Below are positions 28,585 through 36,986 of a stretch of 64,000 nt of DNA, piece by piece (within the stretch, counting starts at the first letter, position 1; the number at the start of each line of letters is the position of its first letter). The position numbers and the translations under genes were made by a program. The stretch lies in NCBI RefSeq assembly GCF_009857475.1, contig NZ_WWCJ01000012.1, positions 62,001 to 126,000 on the forward strand. The letters run 5' to 3'. Source of the stretch: Pseudoduganella guangdongensis (GTDB lineage: Bacteria > Pseudomonadota > Gammaproteobacteria > Burkholderiales > Burkholderiaceae_D). The notes beneath the pieces were generated by a model that saw only the letters and a list, made by a program, of their open reading frames with translations, searched no databases and had not been told where the DNA came from.

Positions 28585-30551
28585 TTCTGCGGGCGCTTGC
28601 GGTGGAAGGTCAGCGGGCTGTATGGCACCGCCGAAGGAGGAGGGGAGTTCAGGATACCCGGCTTCATCGCCCCCATCACATGCATCTCGCACGGTTTGCA
28701 GTCAAAGCGCAGGTTGTAGGTATGGTCGCCGCTGACCAGGGTCATTGGCTCCGCCTTCACCTGACCCTGCACGCCTTGCACGCCCTTGGCCTGTTTCGGG
28801 CACAGGTTGAACGAGAAGCGCAGGCAGTGCTTGGTGATCATCAGCGAGACCTCGCCCGGCTCCTCGTGCGCCTCATACGCCGCATCGATCAGCTGCACGC
28901 CGTGCTTGAAGTAGAATTCGCGCGCCTTCTCGTTGTAGACGTTGGCCAGGTAGCTCAGCTGGGTGTCCGGATAGACCGCGCGCGGCTCGGCCGGCGCCTT
29001 GCGTTGCGGGCGCTGCCATGCCGCCAGGCGCGCCGCCTCGTGCGCCGCCACCGCATCGCGGCGCAGGGCGTTGATGACCGACGAAGGCACGAACCAGGGC
29101 TGGGAGAGTTTCAGTTCCACATGGTCCGCCACAAACATGGTATTGCCCATCTTGGCCAGGCTGGCGCGCAGGCCGCTCTCCGCTTGCTCCGCGTTCTGTG
29201 CCGGCTGCAGCTCAATCGCCGCCTCGGCCTGCGAGACGATGCCGTCCTCGTCCACGATAGACAGGCGCAGGCCGCTCGCCGTTTCCGACAGCGTCAGCTG
29301 CAGGCCCACATGGCGCTCGGAGGACTTCTTGTGCAGCGCCGCTTCCCACTGGTGGTCGCGGTTGCGCATGATGACGGTGCCGACTTTCAGGCCCGGCAGC
29401 GTTGCCAGCGGCTCGTTCGGGAAGACGCGCCAGCGCTGGCCGTCTTCCGTATCGCCCAGCTTCTCGGCCTTGTTGGCCTGGATGCCGACCGTGGTGCGCT
29501 TGTTCATGTAGTTCAGGCCATCGCCATTCGCCATCGGCGCATTGGTCACCACGTCGATATGATCGCCGCCGATGCGCACCACCGCGCCCAATTCCACGCC
29601 CACATATTTCGGCGAATCGAAGGCGCCGATATCGTCCTTGCGGCCGGTGGCGAAGTAGTCGGTGTGGCCACGGTGGAAGGTCTTGTCCACGTCCGGCGTG
29701 AACAGCACGCGGGTGCGGCCGCTGCCGGCGCGCGCAAACTCCGGGCGACGCTCCAGCAGCTCGTCCAGCAGCAGGCGGTAGTTGGCCGTGATGTTCTTCA
29801 CATAGCCCATGTCTTTGTAGCGGCCTTCGATCTTGAAGGAGCGGATGCCCGCATCGACCAACGCTTCCAGGTTAGCGCTCTGGTCGTTGTCCTTCATCGA
29901 CAGCAGGTGCTTTTCGAAGGCAACGACGCGGCCCTGGTTATCGTTCAAGGTGTAGGGCAGGCGGCAGGCCTGCGAGCAATCGCCGCGATTGGCGCTGCGG
30001 CCGGTGTCGGCGTGCGAAATAAAGCACTGGCCGGAGAATGCCACGCACAGCGCGCCGTGTACGAAGTATTCGAGCGGGGTATCGACTTCGGCGCGGATCT
30101 GCTTGATTTTGTCCAGGGTCAGTTCGCGTGCCAGCACCAGCTGCGAGAAGCCGACATCGCCCAGGAACTTTGCCTTTTCAACCGTGCGGATATCGCACTG
30201 GGTCGATGCGTGCAGCTGGATCGGCGGCAGGTCCATTTCCAGCAGGCCCATGTCCTGGATGATGAGAGCATCGACGCCGGCTTCGTACAGCTGCCAGATC
30301 TGCTTGCGCGCGAGTTCGAGTTCCGAATCGTGCATGATCGTGTTCATGGTCACGAAGATGCGCGAGCGGTAGCGGTGGGCGAATTCCACCAGCGCGGAAA
30401 TATCCTCGATAGGATTGCTGGCATTGTGGCGCGCGCCGAAGGCGGGGCCGCCGATATAGACGGCGTCCGCACCGTGCAGGATGGCCTCGCGGCCGATTTC
30501 CGCGGTTTTGGCTGGCGCCAGCAGTTCGAGCTCGTGGTCAAGCAAAGACAT
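28581..30551 (-). CDS. rlhA: U32-peptidase-like 23S rRNA hydroxylation protein, RlhA family
   Basis: At 656 residues this matches the long U32 branch (E. coli RlhA/YdcP, about 653 aa), which is required for hydroxylation of a cytidine in 23S rRNA. The N-terminal barrel has LLAPAKTAEIGREAILHGAD and IQLHASTQCDIRT. The cysteine-rich iron-sulfur region includes FVHGALCVAFSGQCFIS and NRGDCSQACRLPY, then SFKIEGRYKD. Additional cysteines occur late (RFDCKPCEMHVMG). I start it at ATG 30551, not the TTG two codons earlier. TrhP/TrhO-like tRNA enzymes are shorter, which favours RlhA. Confidence 0.85.
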   Translation of the reverse strand: MSLLDHELELLAPAKTAEIGREAILHGADAVYIGGPAFGARHNASNPIEDISALVEFAHRYRSRIFVTMNTIMHDSELELARKQIWQLYEAGVDALIIQDMGLLEMDLPPIQLHASTQCDIRTVEKAKFLGDVGFSQLVLARELTLDKIKQIRAEVDTPLEYFVHGALCVAFSGQCFISHADTGRSANRGDCSQACRLPYTLNDNQGRVVAFEKHLLSMKDNDQSANLEALVDAGIRSFKIEGRYKDMGYVKNITANYRLLLDELLERRPEFARAGSGRTRVLFTPDVDKTFHRGHTDYFATGRKDDIGAFDSPKYVGVELGAVVRIGGDHIDVVTNAPMANGDGLNYMNKRTTVGIQANKAEKLGDTEDGQRWRVFPNEPLATLPGLKVGTVIMRNRDHQWEAALHKKSSERHVGLQLTLSETASGLRLSIVDEDGIVSQAEAAIELQPAQNAEQAESGLRASLAKMGNTMFVADHVELKLSQPWFVPSSVINALRRDAVAAHEAARLAAWQRPQRKAPAEPRAVYPDTQLSYLANVYNEKAREFYFKHGVQLIDAAYEAHEEPGEVSLMITKHCLRFSFNLCPKQAKGVQGVQGQVKAEPMTLVSGDHTYNLRFDCKPCEMHVMGAMKPGILNSPPPSAVPYSPLTFHRKRPQN

Positions 30552-30583
30552 TCTCAATAACCCTACAGTTGCAAGGGTAGATA

Positions 30584-31492
30584 TTATACCGGCTCGTCGA
30601 AGCCGCGATCACCCAGTTTTTCCTTAACGTGCTCCACAAACGACGCAATCCGGGCCGAAAGTGCCGTGTTGCGGTAATAGACGGCATTGATCGGTTGCCG
30701 AACCTCCAATGTTTCCGCCGCCAGCACCTGGCGCAACCGGCCCGCAGCGCGGTCGGGATTGGCCAGAAAGTCGTTCAGGCAAACGATGCCGGCCCCGTGC
30801 AACGCCAGGTGCAGCAGGGTTTCGCCGCTGGATGTGAAGATATTCGGCGTAATGTGGACAGGCTGGCCGTCAGCGTCCAGCAGCGGCCATTCGTTCAGCG
30901 ATTCGGGCTGGTTGAAGCCGAGCAGGGTGTGGTTGGCCAGGTCCGCCACGCTGGCGGGCGTGCCGTGGCGTGCCAGATAAGCAGGGCTGGCCAGGATGCG
31001 CAGGCGTCCGCTGCCGATCGGCGTGGCGTGCAGGGTTGAATCGCGCAAGCGGCCGATGCGGAAGGCGACGTCGGTGCGCTTTTCCAGCAGGTCGGTGATG
31101 CCTTCGTGGCTGTTCAGTTCCAGCTCGACGCGCGGATAGCGCTCGCGGTAGCCGTTCACCAGCGGCACCAGCACATGCAGCATGAAGGGCGTGGACGCGT
31201 CGATGCGCAGGCGGCCGGCCGGGCCCTGGCGCCGCAAAGACATCTTTTCCTCCGTCTCCTCCACCTTGGCGACGATGCCGCGCGCGCATTCCAGGAAGGC
31301 CTTTCCTTCTTCGGTGAGTTCCAGGCGGCGCGTGGTGCGGCGCACCAGGGTGGTCTCCAGTTTTTCCTCCAGCCGGGTCAGGGTGCGGCTGGTGGCGGAA
31401 ACGGTCAGGCCCAGGCGTTCGGCAGCGGCGCTGATGGAACCAGTGGCAGTTATGGCAATGAATGCCTGCATTTCGTCGAGGGTGGTCTTCAT
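30584..31492 (-). CDS. LysR-family transcriptional regulator
   Basis: A 302-residue LysR regulator with an N-terminal winged helix-turn-helix (MQAFIAITATGSISAAAERLGLTVSATSRTLTRLE) and a LysR substrate-binding domain (GRLRIDASTPFMLHVLVPLV; GAGIVCLNDFLA). It is transcribed divergently from the MFS-dkgB-OYE operon with a 100-nt gap. The gap contains a perfect inverted repeat abutting its start codon. By the usual LysR logic it should autoregulate and control the divergent operon in response to a substrate or electrophile. The inducer is unknown. Confidence 0.92.
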   Translation of the reverse strand: MKTTLDEMQAFIAITATGSISAAAERLGLTVSATSRTLTRLEEKLETTLVRRTTRRLELTEEGKAFLECARGIVAKVEETEEKMSLRRQGPAGRLRIDASTPFMLHVLVPLVNGYRERYPRVELELNSHEGITDLLEKRTDVAFRIGRLRDSTLHATPIGSGRLRILASPAYLARHGTPASVADLANHTLLGFNQPESLNEWPLLDADGQPVHITPNIFTSSGETLLHLALHGAGIVCLNDFLANPDRAAGRLRQVLAAETLEVRQPINAVYYRNTALSARIASFVEHVKEKLGDRGFDEPV

Positions 31493-31515
31493 ATATTTGA
31501 TTCTAAATCAAATAT
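31493..31515. promoter_or_regulatory. Perfect inverted repeat, candidate LysR operator
   Basis: Two 10-bp arms (ATATTTGATT and its exact complement) flank a 3-bp spacer, touching the lysR ATG. This AT-rich perfect dyad contrasts with the GC-rich surroundings and has the T-N11-A layout that LysR proteins favour. It would suit binding by the divergent regulator. Confidence 0.65.
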
Positions 31516-31592
31516 CTTTCGCGGAAATCAGGCTTTTTCATCAAGAGTGGCCCCGGTACAGTGGCAACCAATCTCAACCGATGGAGAACACC

Positions 31593-32792
31593 ATGCCTCT
31601 TGCCCTACTTGCCTTGACGATCGCGGCCTTCGCGATCGGGACTACGGAATTCGTCATCGTCGGGCTGATCCCGACCATCGCCACCGATCTTGGCGTGACC
31701 TTGCCTTCGGCCGGCCTGCTGGTCAGCCTGTACGCGCTGGCAGTCGCCATCGGCGCGCCGGTGCTGACTGCGCTCACCGGCAAAGTGCCGCGCCGTCCGT
31801 TGCTGGTCGGGCTGATGCTGCTGTTTACCGCCGGGAATATCGCCGCCTGGCTGGCACCGGGCTATGGTTCGCTGATCGTGGCGCGCGTGCTGACCGGACT
31901 GGCGCACGGCGTGTTCTTCTCGGTCGGCTCGGTGATCGCCACGGGCCTGGTGAGCAAGGAGAAGGCTGCCAGCGCCATCGCCACCATGTTTGGCGGCATG
32001 ACCGTCGCCTTCGTCACCGGCATTCCGCTTGGTACCTGGATTGGCCAGAATTTCGGCTGGCGCGCCACTTTCCTGGTGGTGGCGGGTTTCGGACTGGTGG
32101 CACTGATCGGCGCCTTGCTGTTCGTCCCGCGCGATATCAAGAACGCCCCGCCGGCGCCGCTGCTGCGCCAGGCGCGCGTGCTGATGCAACCGCGCCTGCT
32201 GCTGGTCTACGCCATGACGGCGGTGGGCTATGGCGGTTCGCTGATCGCCTTCACTTTCCTGGCGCCGATCCTGCAGGACGTTTCCGGCTTCCAGCCGAGC
32301 GCGGTCAGCGTGGTGTTGCTGGCGTATGGGCTTTCGGTCGCTGTTGGTAACGTATGGGGCGGCAAGCTGGCGGATAAGGAAGGTCCGATCCGCGCGTTGA
32401 AGAAGGTCTTCCTGGGTCTGGCTGTCGTACTGGTGGTGTTGAGCTTTACCGCGCCGCATCCGGTGCTGGTGGTGCTGACCGTGCTGGCCTGGGGCGCGTT
32501 CGCCTTCGGCAGCGTACCGGCCCTGCAGTCCTATGTCGTGCAGCAGGCGCACAAGGTCGCGCCGGACGCGGTGGAGGTCGCGGCCGGCTTCAATATCTCC
32601 GCATTCAATGTCGGCATCGCCATTGGCGCATCGGTCGGCGGCCTGGTGGTGAGCCGCTTTGGCCTGATCCATACGCCGTGGATCGCCGGCGTCGTCACCC
32701 TGGCCGCCGTCGGCATTACCGCCCTGAGCGGCCGCATCGACCAGCGCCACGATGCTATCGGCGCGGGCGCCTCCGAAAAACTCGCAGCATAA
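31593..32792 (+). CDS. MFS transporter, DHA1 (drug:H+ antiporter) type
   Basis: A 12-helix, 399-residue inner-membrane antiporter of the AraJ/PbuE/YdhP-like DHA1 group. The first helix [18 protein letters not shown] is diagnostic, and [16 protein letters not shown] and the loop GKLADKEGP follow. ATG 31593 sits behind GGAGAAC; an in-frame ATG at 31581 is inside that site. It is the first gene of an operon with dkgB (11-nt gap) and an Old Yellow Enzyme. Export of an electrophile or product handled by those reductases is a reasonable guess; the substrate is unknown. Confidence 0.9.
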   Translation: MPLALLALTIAAFAIGTTEFVIVGLIPTIATDLGVTLPSAGLLVSLYALAVAIGAPVLTALTGKVPRRPLLVGLMLLFTAGNIAAWLAPGYGSLIVARVLTGLAHGVFFSVGSVIATGLVSKEKAASAIATMFGGMTVAFVTGIPLGTWIGQNFGWRATFLVVAGFGLVALIGALLFVPRDIKNAPPAPLLRQARVLMQPRLLLVYAMTAVGYGGSLIAFTFLAPILQDVSGFQPSAVSVVLLAYGLSVAVGNVWGGKLADKEGPIRALKKVFLGLAVVLVVLSFTAPHPVLVVLTVLAWGAFAFGSVPALQSYVVQQAHKVAPDAVEVAAGFNISAFNVGIAIGASVGGLVVSRFGLIHTPWIAGVVTLAAVGITALSGRIDQRHDAIGAGASEKLAA

Positions 32793-32803
32793 AGGAAAAC
32801 TCA

Positions 32804-33601
32804 ATGACTATCCCAGCTATCGGCGCAGGCACCTTCCGCCTGCAAGGTCAGGCCGCTTTCGACTCCGTGCGCAATGCACTGGAAGCGGGCTACCGCGCCA
32901 TCGACACCGCCCAAATTTACGGCAACGAAGCCGAAGTAGGCCAGGCAGTCGCCCAATCCGGCGTCGCGCGTAAAGACCTGTTCCTGACTACCAAGGTCTG
33001 GAACGAGAACTTCGTTAAGGACCGCTTCATCGCCAGCCTGGAGGAAAGCCTGGAAAAACTCGGCACCGATTACGTGGACCTGGCCCTGATCCACTGGCCA
33101 CTAAGCCCCGTGCCGGTTGAGGAATACATGGTGGCACTGGCCGAGGCGCGTGAGCGCGGCCTGGCGCGCCGCATCGGCATCTCCAACTTCAACATCGAGT
33201 ACACGAAACGCGCCATTGCCGTTGTCGGCGCAGCGCAAATCGCCACCAACCAGATCGAACTGAGCCCGCACCTGCAGAACCGCAAGCTGGTGGAGTTCCT
33301 GCAAGGGCAGGGCATTCACGTGACCTCGTATATGACGCTGGGTTACGGCAAAGTGCTGGCGGACCCGGTGATCGGCGCCATTGCAGCCCGCCACCGTGCA
33401 ACACCGGCGCAAGTGGCGCTGGCCTGGGCCATGCAGCTTGGCTACTCGGTCATCCCATCGTCCACCAAGCGCGAAAACCTGGCCAGCAACCTGCTCGCCA
33501 CCGGCCTGCAGCTCGGTGCCGAAGATATGGCGCAGATTGCCGCGCTGGAGCGCAACGGCCGCCTCGTCAACCCCGAAGGCCTCGCCCCGGCTTGGGACTA
33601 A
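32804..33601 (+). CDS. dkgB: 2,5-didehydrogluconate reductase B-type aldo/keto reductase
   Basis: An NADPH-dependent aldo/keto reductase, 265 residues, closely following the E. coli DkgB pattern: [14 protein letters not shown] at the start, [11 protein letters not shown] (catalytic Asp and Tyr), TTKVW (Lys), LIHWP (His), [15 protein letters not shown] and [13 protein letters not shown]. It reduces 2,5-diketo-gluconate and, in E. coli, small ketoaldehydes such as methylglyoxal. AAAGGAAAAC precedes the ATG. It lies between an MFS exporter and an ene-reductase, consistent with a carbonyl/electrophile detoxification operon. Confidence 0.92.
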   Translation: MTIPAIGAGTFRLQGQAAFDSVRNALEAGYRAIDTAQIYGNEAEVGQAVAQSGVARKDLFLTTKVWNENFVKDRFIASLEESLEKLGTDYVDLALIHWPLSPVPVEEYMVALAEARERGLARRIGISNFNIEYTKRAIAVVGAAQIATNQIELSPHLQNRKLVEFLQGQGIHVTSYMTLGYGKVLADPVIGAIAARHRATPAQVALAWAMQLGYSVIPSSTKRENLASNLLATGLQLGAEDMAQIAALERNGRLVNPEGLAPAWD

Positions 33602-33615
33602 TTCAGGAGAAAACC

Positions 33616-34716
33616 ATGCAAGATCCATTGTTCCAAAGCTTGCGCCTCGGCGCGCTCGAACTGCCAAACCGCATCGTGATGCCGCCGATGACCCGTTCCC
33701 GCAGCACCCAGCCGGGTGATGTGCCGAATGAGTTGATGGCCGAGTACTACGCACAGCGCGCCAGCGCAGGCCTGATCGTCAGCGAGGGCACCTATATCTC
33801 GCCAATGGCGAAAGGCTATGCGGGCACGCCCGGCATCCACACAGAAGCGCAGATCGCCGGCTGGCGTAAAGTGACCGACGCCGTGCATGCCGCCGGTGGC
33901 CGCATCTTCGCCCAGTTGTGGCATGTGGGCCGCCTGAGCCACAGCAGCCTGCTGGGCGGCGCGGCGCCGGTATCGTCCTCGGCCATCCAGGCCGAAGGCG
34001 TGCGCGTGTTCATCGAAGGCGAGGGCGGTATGCCCGGTTTCGCGCAAGCCTCGCTGCCGCGTGCGCTCGATACCCACGAGATTGCCGGCATTGTCGAGCA
34101 GTATGCGCAAGCTGCGCGTAACGCGATGGCCGCCGGGTTCGACGGCGTCGAGCTGCACGGCGCCAACGGCTACCTGGTGAACCAGTTCCTGGATTCCTTC
34201 GCCAACGATCGCAAGGACCAATACGGTGGCTCGCTGGAAAATCGCCTGCGCTTCCTGGGCGAAGTGGCGCGCGCCCTGGTTGCGGCCACCGGAGACGCCA
34301 GCCGCGTCGGCATCCGCCTGGCGCCGCTGACCACCCTGAACGGTTGTGTCGATGCGAATCCGGAGGAAACCTACACCGCCGCCGCCGCAAGGCTGGCGGA
34401 GATCGGCGTCGGCTACATCCATATCGCGGAAGCAGATTGGGACGACGCGCCGCTAATGCCGGTCGCCTTTAAAAGAGCCCTGCGCGCCGCCTTCCCGGGC
34501 GCCATGATCTATGCCGGCAAGTACACCGCCGAACGTGCCCGCGCCGCGCTGGAGGAAGGTTGGGCCGACCTGATCGCCATCGGCCGTCCCTTTGTCGCCA
34601 ATCCGGACTTGCCGGCACGCCTGCGCGTTGGCGCGCCGCTCAATGAGCATGACCGCGACACGCTGTTCGGTGGCGGGGCGCGCGGATTGACGGACTATCC
34701 GCCGCTGGCGGCTTAA
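33616..34716 (+). CDS. Old Yellow Enzyme-family alkene reductase (NemA-like)
   Basis: An FMN-dependent ene-reductase of 366 residues. NRIVMPPMTRSRS begins the barrel, then YYAQRASAGLIVSEGTYIS, WHVGR, and the catalytic HGANGYLVNQFLDS (His-x-x-Asn pair). YIHIAEADWD and ALEEGWADLIAIGRPFVANP follow. Such enzymes reduce N-ethylmaleimide, quinones, nitro compounds or enones with NADPH. It starts 14 nt after dkgB with an AGGAGA site. E. coli nemA is induced by electrophiles via its own repressor. Here the LysR regulator upstream is the obvious candidate. Confidence 0.93.
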   Translation: MQDPLFQSLRLGALELPNRIVMPPMTRSRSTQPGDVPNELMAEYYAQRASAGLIVSEGTYISPMAKGYAGTPGIHTEAQIAGWRKVTDAVHAAGGRIFAQLWHVGRLSHSSLLGGAAPVSSSAIQAEGVRVFIEGEGGMPGFAQASLPRALDTHEIAGIVEQYAQAARNAMAAGFDGVELHGANGYLVNQFLDSFANDRKDQYGGSLENRLRFLGEVARALVAATGDASRVGIRLAPLTTLNGCVDANPEETYTAAAARLAEIGVGYIHIAEADWDDAPLMPVAFKRALRAAFPGAMIYAGKYTAERARAALEEGWADLIAIGRPFVANPDLPARLRVGAPLNEHDRDTLFGGGARGLTDYPPLAA

Positions 34717-34774
34717 GAACCGCCTAAGGCTGACAGCCTAGCATCGTGGCACCGCGTTAATTAAGGAGTATGCA

Positions 34775-35113
34775 ATGGATTGCCCCGTCTGCAAGAATGT
34801 CAGCCTGGTGATGAGTGAGCGCCAGGGTATCGAGATCGACTATTGCCCGAACTGCCGCGGCGTGTGGCTGGACCGCGGCGAGCTCGATAAAATCATCGAA
34901 CGCTCTATGCAAGGCACCCCGGTCGCTGCCGCCGCGCCAGCGCCGGCCGCGACCCAGTTCGGCCACCAGCCGCAACGCGCGCCAGATCCGCGTTACCAGC
35001 AACCCGACCCGCGCTACCAGCAGCATGGCAGCTATAGCCACGGGCACGGCGCCTACCCGCACCATAAAAAGAAGAAGGAAGGCTTCCTGAGCGATCTGTT
35101 CGACTTCGATTAA
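34775..35113 (+). CDS. zf-TFIIB-type zinc-ribbon protein
   Basis: A 112-residue protein beginning MDCPVCKNVSLVMSE, with a second pair in YCPNCRGVWLDRGELDKII. Together they form the four-cysteine zinc ribbon of the bacterial zf-TFIIB-like family. The rest is a proline/glutamine/histidine-rich linker with a duplicated PDPRYQQ word, a lysine patch (HHKKKKEG) and an acidic tail (FLSDLFDFD). The function of this family is unknown. AAGGAG precedes the ATG. It stands alone ahead of the tetR promoter. Confidence 0.85.
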   Translation: MDCPVCKNVSLVMSERQGIEIDYCPNCRGVWLDRGELDKIIERSMQGTPVAAAAPAPAATQFGHQPQRAPDPRYQQPDPRYQQHGSYSHGHGAYPHHKKKKEGFLSDLFDFD

Positions 35114-35118
35114 TTCGT

Positions 35119-35147
35119 TTGCAATCCCGCGCCGGCTCGAATATAAT
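35119..35147 (+). promoter_or_regulatory. Promoter of the tetR gene (TTGCAA-17-TATAAT)
   Basis: A near-consensus -35 (TTGCAA at 35119-35124) is 17 nt from a perfect TATAAT at 35142-35147. The expected start point near 35154 lies downstream of a GTG at 35150, which supports ATG 35180 as the real tetR start. The -10 overlaps the operator-like word at 35146-35159. Confidence 0.7.
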
Positions 35148-35159
35148 GAGTGAGTACTC
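35146..35159. promoter_or_regulatory. Operator-like word 1 (ATGAGTGAGTACTC)
   Basis: This 14-bp word, containing the GAGTACTC palindrome, overlaps the tetR -10 element. The same word with one change (ATGAGTGATTACTC) occurs 648 bp further on, just before the efflux adaptor gene. That is the layout expected if TetR represses both itself and the pump. Confidence 0.65.
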
Positions 35160-35179
35160 CGTTATTTATTGAGCTGAAC

Positions 35180-35746
35180 ATGGCGCGTCCGAAGAGCGAA
35201 GAGAAGAGGTTGCATTTGATGCTGGCTGCGGCGGAAGCCGTGGCCGAGCGTGGTGTTGGCGCACCGACGGCGCTGATCGCCAAGCTAGCGGGGGTAGCGG
35301 AGGGCACTCTTTTCCGCTATTTCCCAACCAAAGAAGCGCTACTTAACGAAACCTACCTGTATATCTGCGAACTGGGTTGGGCCTCCGCCAACGAGTCCTT
35401 CGACCTGTCGCGCCCCCTGATCGAGCGCGCCCGCCACCTGTGGGACATGCATGTCGACTGGTGCCTGGCCAATCCCGTGTGGGACAGGGCGCTGTCCCAA
35501 CTGGCCGTCACCGAGATCCTGACCAAGGAGACCCGCGCTGCGGAAGCCGCCATGTTCCCCGACGTTGGGCTGATGGAGCAGGTCAGTGCCGGCGAAGTGC
35601 TGGCTGGCCACCCCACGGAATACGCGGACGCCCTGTTCCTGGCAGTCGCCAACGCCACCATCGAATTCGCCCGGCGCGAGCCGGAACGCGTGGAGGCCTA
35701 CAAGGCCAGCGGTTTCGCCGCCTTCCGCCGTATGTTCCTCGACTGA
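35180..35746 (+). CDS. TetR-family transcriptional repressor
   Basis: A 188-residue TetR/AcrR regulator. The N-terminal DNA-binding domain reads ARPKSEEKRLHLMLAAAEAV, then IAKLAGVAEGTLFRYFPTKEALLNETY (helix-turn-helix and the YF-x-TKE signature). The rest is a helical ligand-binding domain. ATG 35180 fits the upstream promoter; the GTG at 35150 would start before transcription does. It is followed 74 nt later by the efflux operon it most likely represses. The ligand is probably one of the pump's substrates, but which is unknown. Confidence 0.9.
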   Translation: MARPKSEEKRLHLMLAAAEAVAERGVGAPTALIAKLAGVAEGTLFRYFPTKEALLNETYLYICELGWASANESFDLSRPLIERARHLWDMHVDWCLANPVWDRALSQLAVTEILTKETRAAEAAMFPDVGLMEQVSAGEVLAGHPTEYADALFLAVANATIEFARREPERVEAYKASGFAAFRRMFLD

Positions 35747-35793
35747 GATTTTGTGCAATACCCAAGAACCATCCGTTTCCCCATACTCGTTAA

Positions 35794-35807
35794 ATGAGTG
35801 ATTACTC
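35794..35807. promoter_or_regulatory. Operator-like word 2 (ATGAGTGATTACTC)
   Basis: This is a 13/14 match to the word in the tetR promoter, with GAGT and ACTC arms around four bases. It lies 14 nt before the adaptor ATG at 35821 and overlaps a possible TTAAAT -10 at 35790-35795. It is a candidate TetR binding site controlling the RND operon. Confidence 0.65.
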
Positions 35808-35820
35808 GCGTGAGCCAATT

Positions 35821-36975
35821 ATGAAAAAAGACTTCGTTTTCCTCGCATGTGCGGCGACCCTGATCGCCGGATGCGGGTCCCAACAGGAGGCGCCGGTCAA
35901 TGCGCCTCCACCGCAGGTGGGCGTGCATACCGTGCAGACGCGCGCCTTGCCGCTGAACATTACGCTGCCGGGCCGTACTTCGGCCTTTATGGTGGCGGAG
36001 GTGCGGCCGCAGGTCGGCGGCCTGCTGCAAAAGCGCTTGTTCACGGAGGGTGCTGAAGTCAAAGCCGGCACCCCGCTGTACCAGATCGACCCCGCCACCT
36101 TCCATGCGGCGCACAACTCCGCCAAGGCGGCCCTGGTGCGCGCTGAAGCCAACCTGCTGGCCGCAGCGCCCAAGGCGGCGCGCTACAAAGAGTTGCTGCA
36201 AATTGAAGGCGTGAGCCGCCAAGACTACGACGATGCAGTGGCGGCCGAGGCGCAGGCCCGTGCCGACGTTGAATCGGCCAAAGCGGCGCTGGCAACCGCC
36301 CGAATCAACCTTGATTACACCCGGGTGGAAGCCCCGATCTCCGGCCGCATCAGCCGCTCCAGCGTAACACCTGGTGCTTTGCTGACGGCAGGGCAGGAGC
36401 TTGCGCTGGCCACCGTGCAGCAACTGGACCCGATCTATGTCGATGTCACGCAGTCCGGCGAAGAGTTGCTGCGCCTGAAAAAGCTGGTCGCGTCGGGTGC
36501 GTTGAAGCAGGAAGGCGGCCAGGCACGCGTGGTCGTCAAGCTGGCCGACGGCTCGACCTACCCGCACGAAGGCAAGCTGCAGTTCTCCGGCTCCAGCGTC
36601 GATCCGGGCACCGGCAATGTGATGCTGCGCGCCATCGTACCAAATCCGAAACACGACCTTCTGCCCGGTATGTTCGTGCGCGCTGTGGTGGAAAACGGCG
36701 TCGACGAAAACGCCATCGCCGTGCCGCAGCAAGGTGTGACACGCAACGCAAAAGGCGAGGCGACCGCACTGGTACTGAACCCGAATGGCATCGTCGAGCA
36801 GCGCGTGCTGGTAACCACCGGAACGCTGGGTGACCAGTGGCTCGTCAAATCCGGCCTGGCTGCCGGCGAACGCCTGATCGTGGAAGGGCTGCAGAAAGTG
36901 CAACCGGGCCAGGCTGCGGTATTCGCACCTGCCAAGACTTCGGTCGCGCTTAAACCAGCGCCTGCCGCACAGTAA
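35821..36975 (+). CDS. RND efflux periplasmic adaptor lipoprotein (AcrA/MexA-like)
   Basis: The membrane-fusion subunit of a tripartite pump (384 aa). The lipobox LIAGC ends a signal peptide [21 protein letters not shown] 35821 is chosen for that reason over the in-frame ATG at 35794, which lies inside the operator word. [19 protein letters not shown] begins the lipoyl/barrel part; a coiled-coil hairpin ([26 protein letters not shown]) follows, then [18 protein letters not shown] and GLQKVQPGQ. It bridges the inner-membrane RND pump and the outer-membrane channel encoded next, in the same operon. Confidence 0.95.
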   Translation: MKKDFVFLACAATLIAGCGSQQEAPVNAPPPQVGVHTVQTRALPLNITLPGRTSAFMVAEVRPQVGGLLQKRLFTEGAEVKAGTPLYQIDPATFHAAHNSAKAALVRAEANLLAAAPKAARYKELLQIEGVSRQDYDDAVAAEAQARADVESAKAALATARINLDYTRVEAPISGRISRSSVTPGALLTAGQELALATVQQLDPIYVDVTQSGEELLRLKKLVASGALKQEGGQARVVVKLADGSTYPHEGKLQFSGSSVDPGTGNVMLRAIVPNPKHDLLPGMFVRAVVENGVDENAIAVPQQGVTRNAKGEATALVLNPNGIVEQRVLVTTGTLGDQWLVKSGLAAGERLIVEGLQKVQPGQAAVFAPAKTSVALKPAPAAQ

Positions 36976-36986
36976 GGAGCGGCGAC

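Noticed and set aside
35150..35180. GTG start for TetR at 35150
   Set aside because: It lies upstream of the transcription start predicted from TTGCAA-17-TATAAT.
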